Source: Holacanthus passer (lineage: Eukaryota; Chordata; Actinopteri; Pomacanthidae). From it: a DNA stretch of 64,000 nt. The position numbers and the translations under genes were made by a program. Where the stretch lies: positions 1,116,001 to 1,180,000 of the forward strand of contig JAFREQ010000021.1 of the NCBI GenBank assembly GCA_025331565.1, read 5' to 3'. Every line of letters starts with the position of its first letter. Position 1 is the first letter of the stretch. The notes beneath the pieces were generated by a model that was given only the letters and a program-made list of their open reading frames with translations, was not told the DNA's origin and did not search any database. Below, in pieces: positions 63,562-64,000 of the stretch.

Positions 63562-64000
63562 GTAAGTAAATATTATCCAAAAAGTACAAAGTTACTGAGA
63601 GAACAAAATGCAGAATATAGTATATATCAAAAATGTCTACACAGCATCTTGAATGATTCTCCTTTTATTATGAGTGGATAACTAGAGACAGCAAGTATCA
63701 TACGCACCAGGATTGTTTGTTTACATTGTTGTTCCTGAAAGTTGGTGACTAGCACCTCCCTCCTAGTGACATCACACATGCTGTGAAAGACGGCAAGTGA
63801 TGATTGGTCGGAGCATAAGATGTAGTCTGTTTTGTCTCTCGGCCAGAGTACAGTTTGACAACAGCTTGGCAACAGCATTAGTCAGGACAATGAATGAATA
63901 TCTTGAGGAGGAAAACTCAAAGCAGCAACCCTTTAATTTAACAGGTTACGTTATCCAAAATAAATATTTAATTTGGTCATTTAAGGCCACGAAGCAGTAA
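63562..64000 (+). other. psme3 intron 8, incomplete
   Basis: After the gtaagt donor at 63562 the rest of the window is intronic. A C-terminal exon with the conserved psme3 end was not found, so it lies to the right. No repeat or other feature was recognised. Confidence 0.7.

Overview
This is nuclear DNA from a vertebrate, almost certainly a ray-finned (teleost) fish and probably a percomorph. The coding capacity is split into short exons joined by GT-AG introns, intergenic DNA is long and AT-rich, CpG-rich DNA marks the gene starts, and several dispersed repeats look like families that are common in teleost genomes. There is nothing bacterial, phage-like or CRISPR-like in it. Products were assigned by recognising conserved protein families from memory; no database search was possible.

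Five protein-coding genes are supported, all crowded toward the right-hand two thirds: dusp3 (minus, three coding exons, 12423-22786), arl4d (minus, one coding exon, 42020-42628), tmem106a (minus, seven coding exons, 45271-47704), nbr1 (minus, twenty-two coding exons, 51561-61222) and psme3 (plus, eight coding exons from 61502, running off the right edge). All five have orthologues in human 17q21, so this is a rearranged piece of that conserved block. arl4d, tmem106a and nbr1 keep the human order and relative orientation. nbr1 shares a 279-bp head-to-head promoter with psme3, whereas in mammals its divergent partner is the NBR2/BRCA1 side.

Layout: 1-12422 holds no recognisable gene and may include the dusp3 3' UTR. 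12423-22786 is dusp3, with a transposon fragment close upstream of its catalytic exon and an irregular minisatellite beside exon 1. 22991-41338 is an 18-kb gene desert with dispersed repeats and a few blocks that look like conserved non-coding DNA. 41339-43830 is arl4d with its poly(A) signal and a CpG-rich upstream segment carrying a CRE and a CTCF-like motif. 45271-49440 is tmem106a, 50161-61222 is nbr1 including its 3' UTR, and 61223-64000 is the shared promoter and psme3.

The genes do not form one pathway. NBR1 (selective-autophagy receptor), PSME3 (nuclear proteasome activator) and TMEM106A (endolysosomal/plasma-membrane protein) all touch protein turnover; ARL4D is a membrane-recruiting small GTPase; DUSP3 is a phosphatase. 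The most interesting sequence-level points are a GC-AG intron in nbr1 that holds layered repeat insertions, the shared nbr1/psme3 promoter, a transposon abutting the dusp3 catalytic exon, and a convergent pair of CTCF-like motifs around dusp3 and the gene desert. I found no evidence of a previously undescribed multi-gene system.
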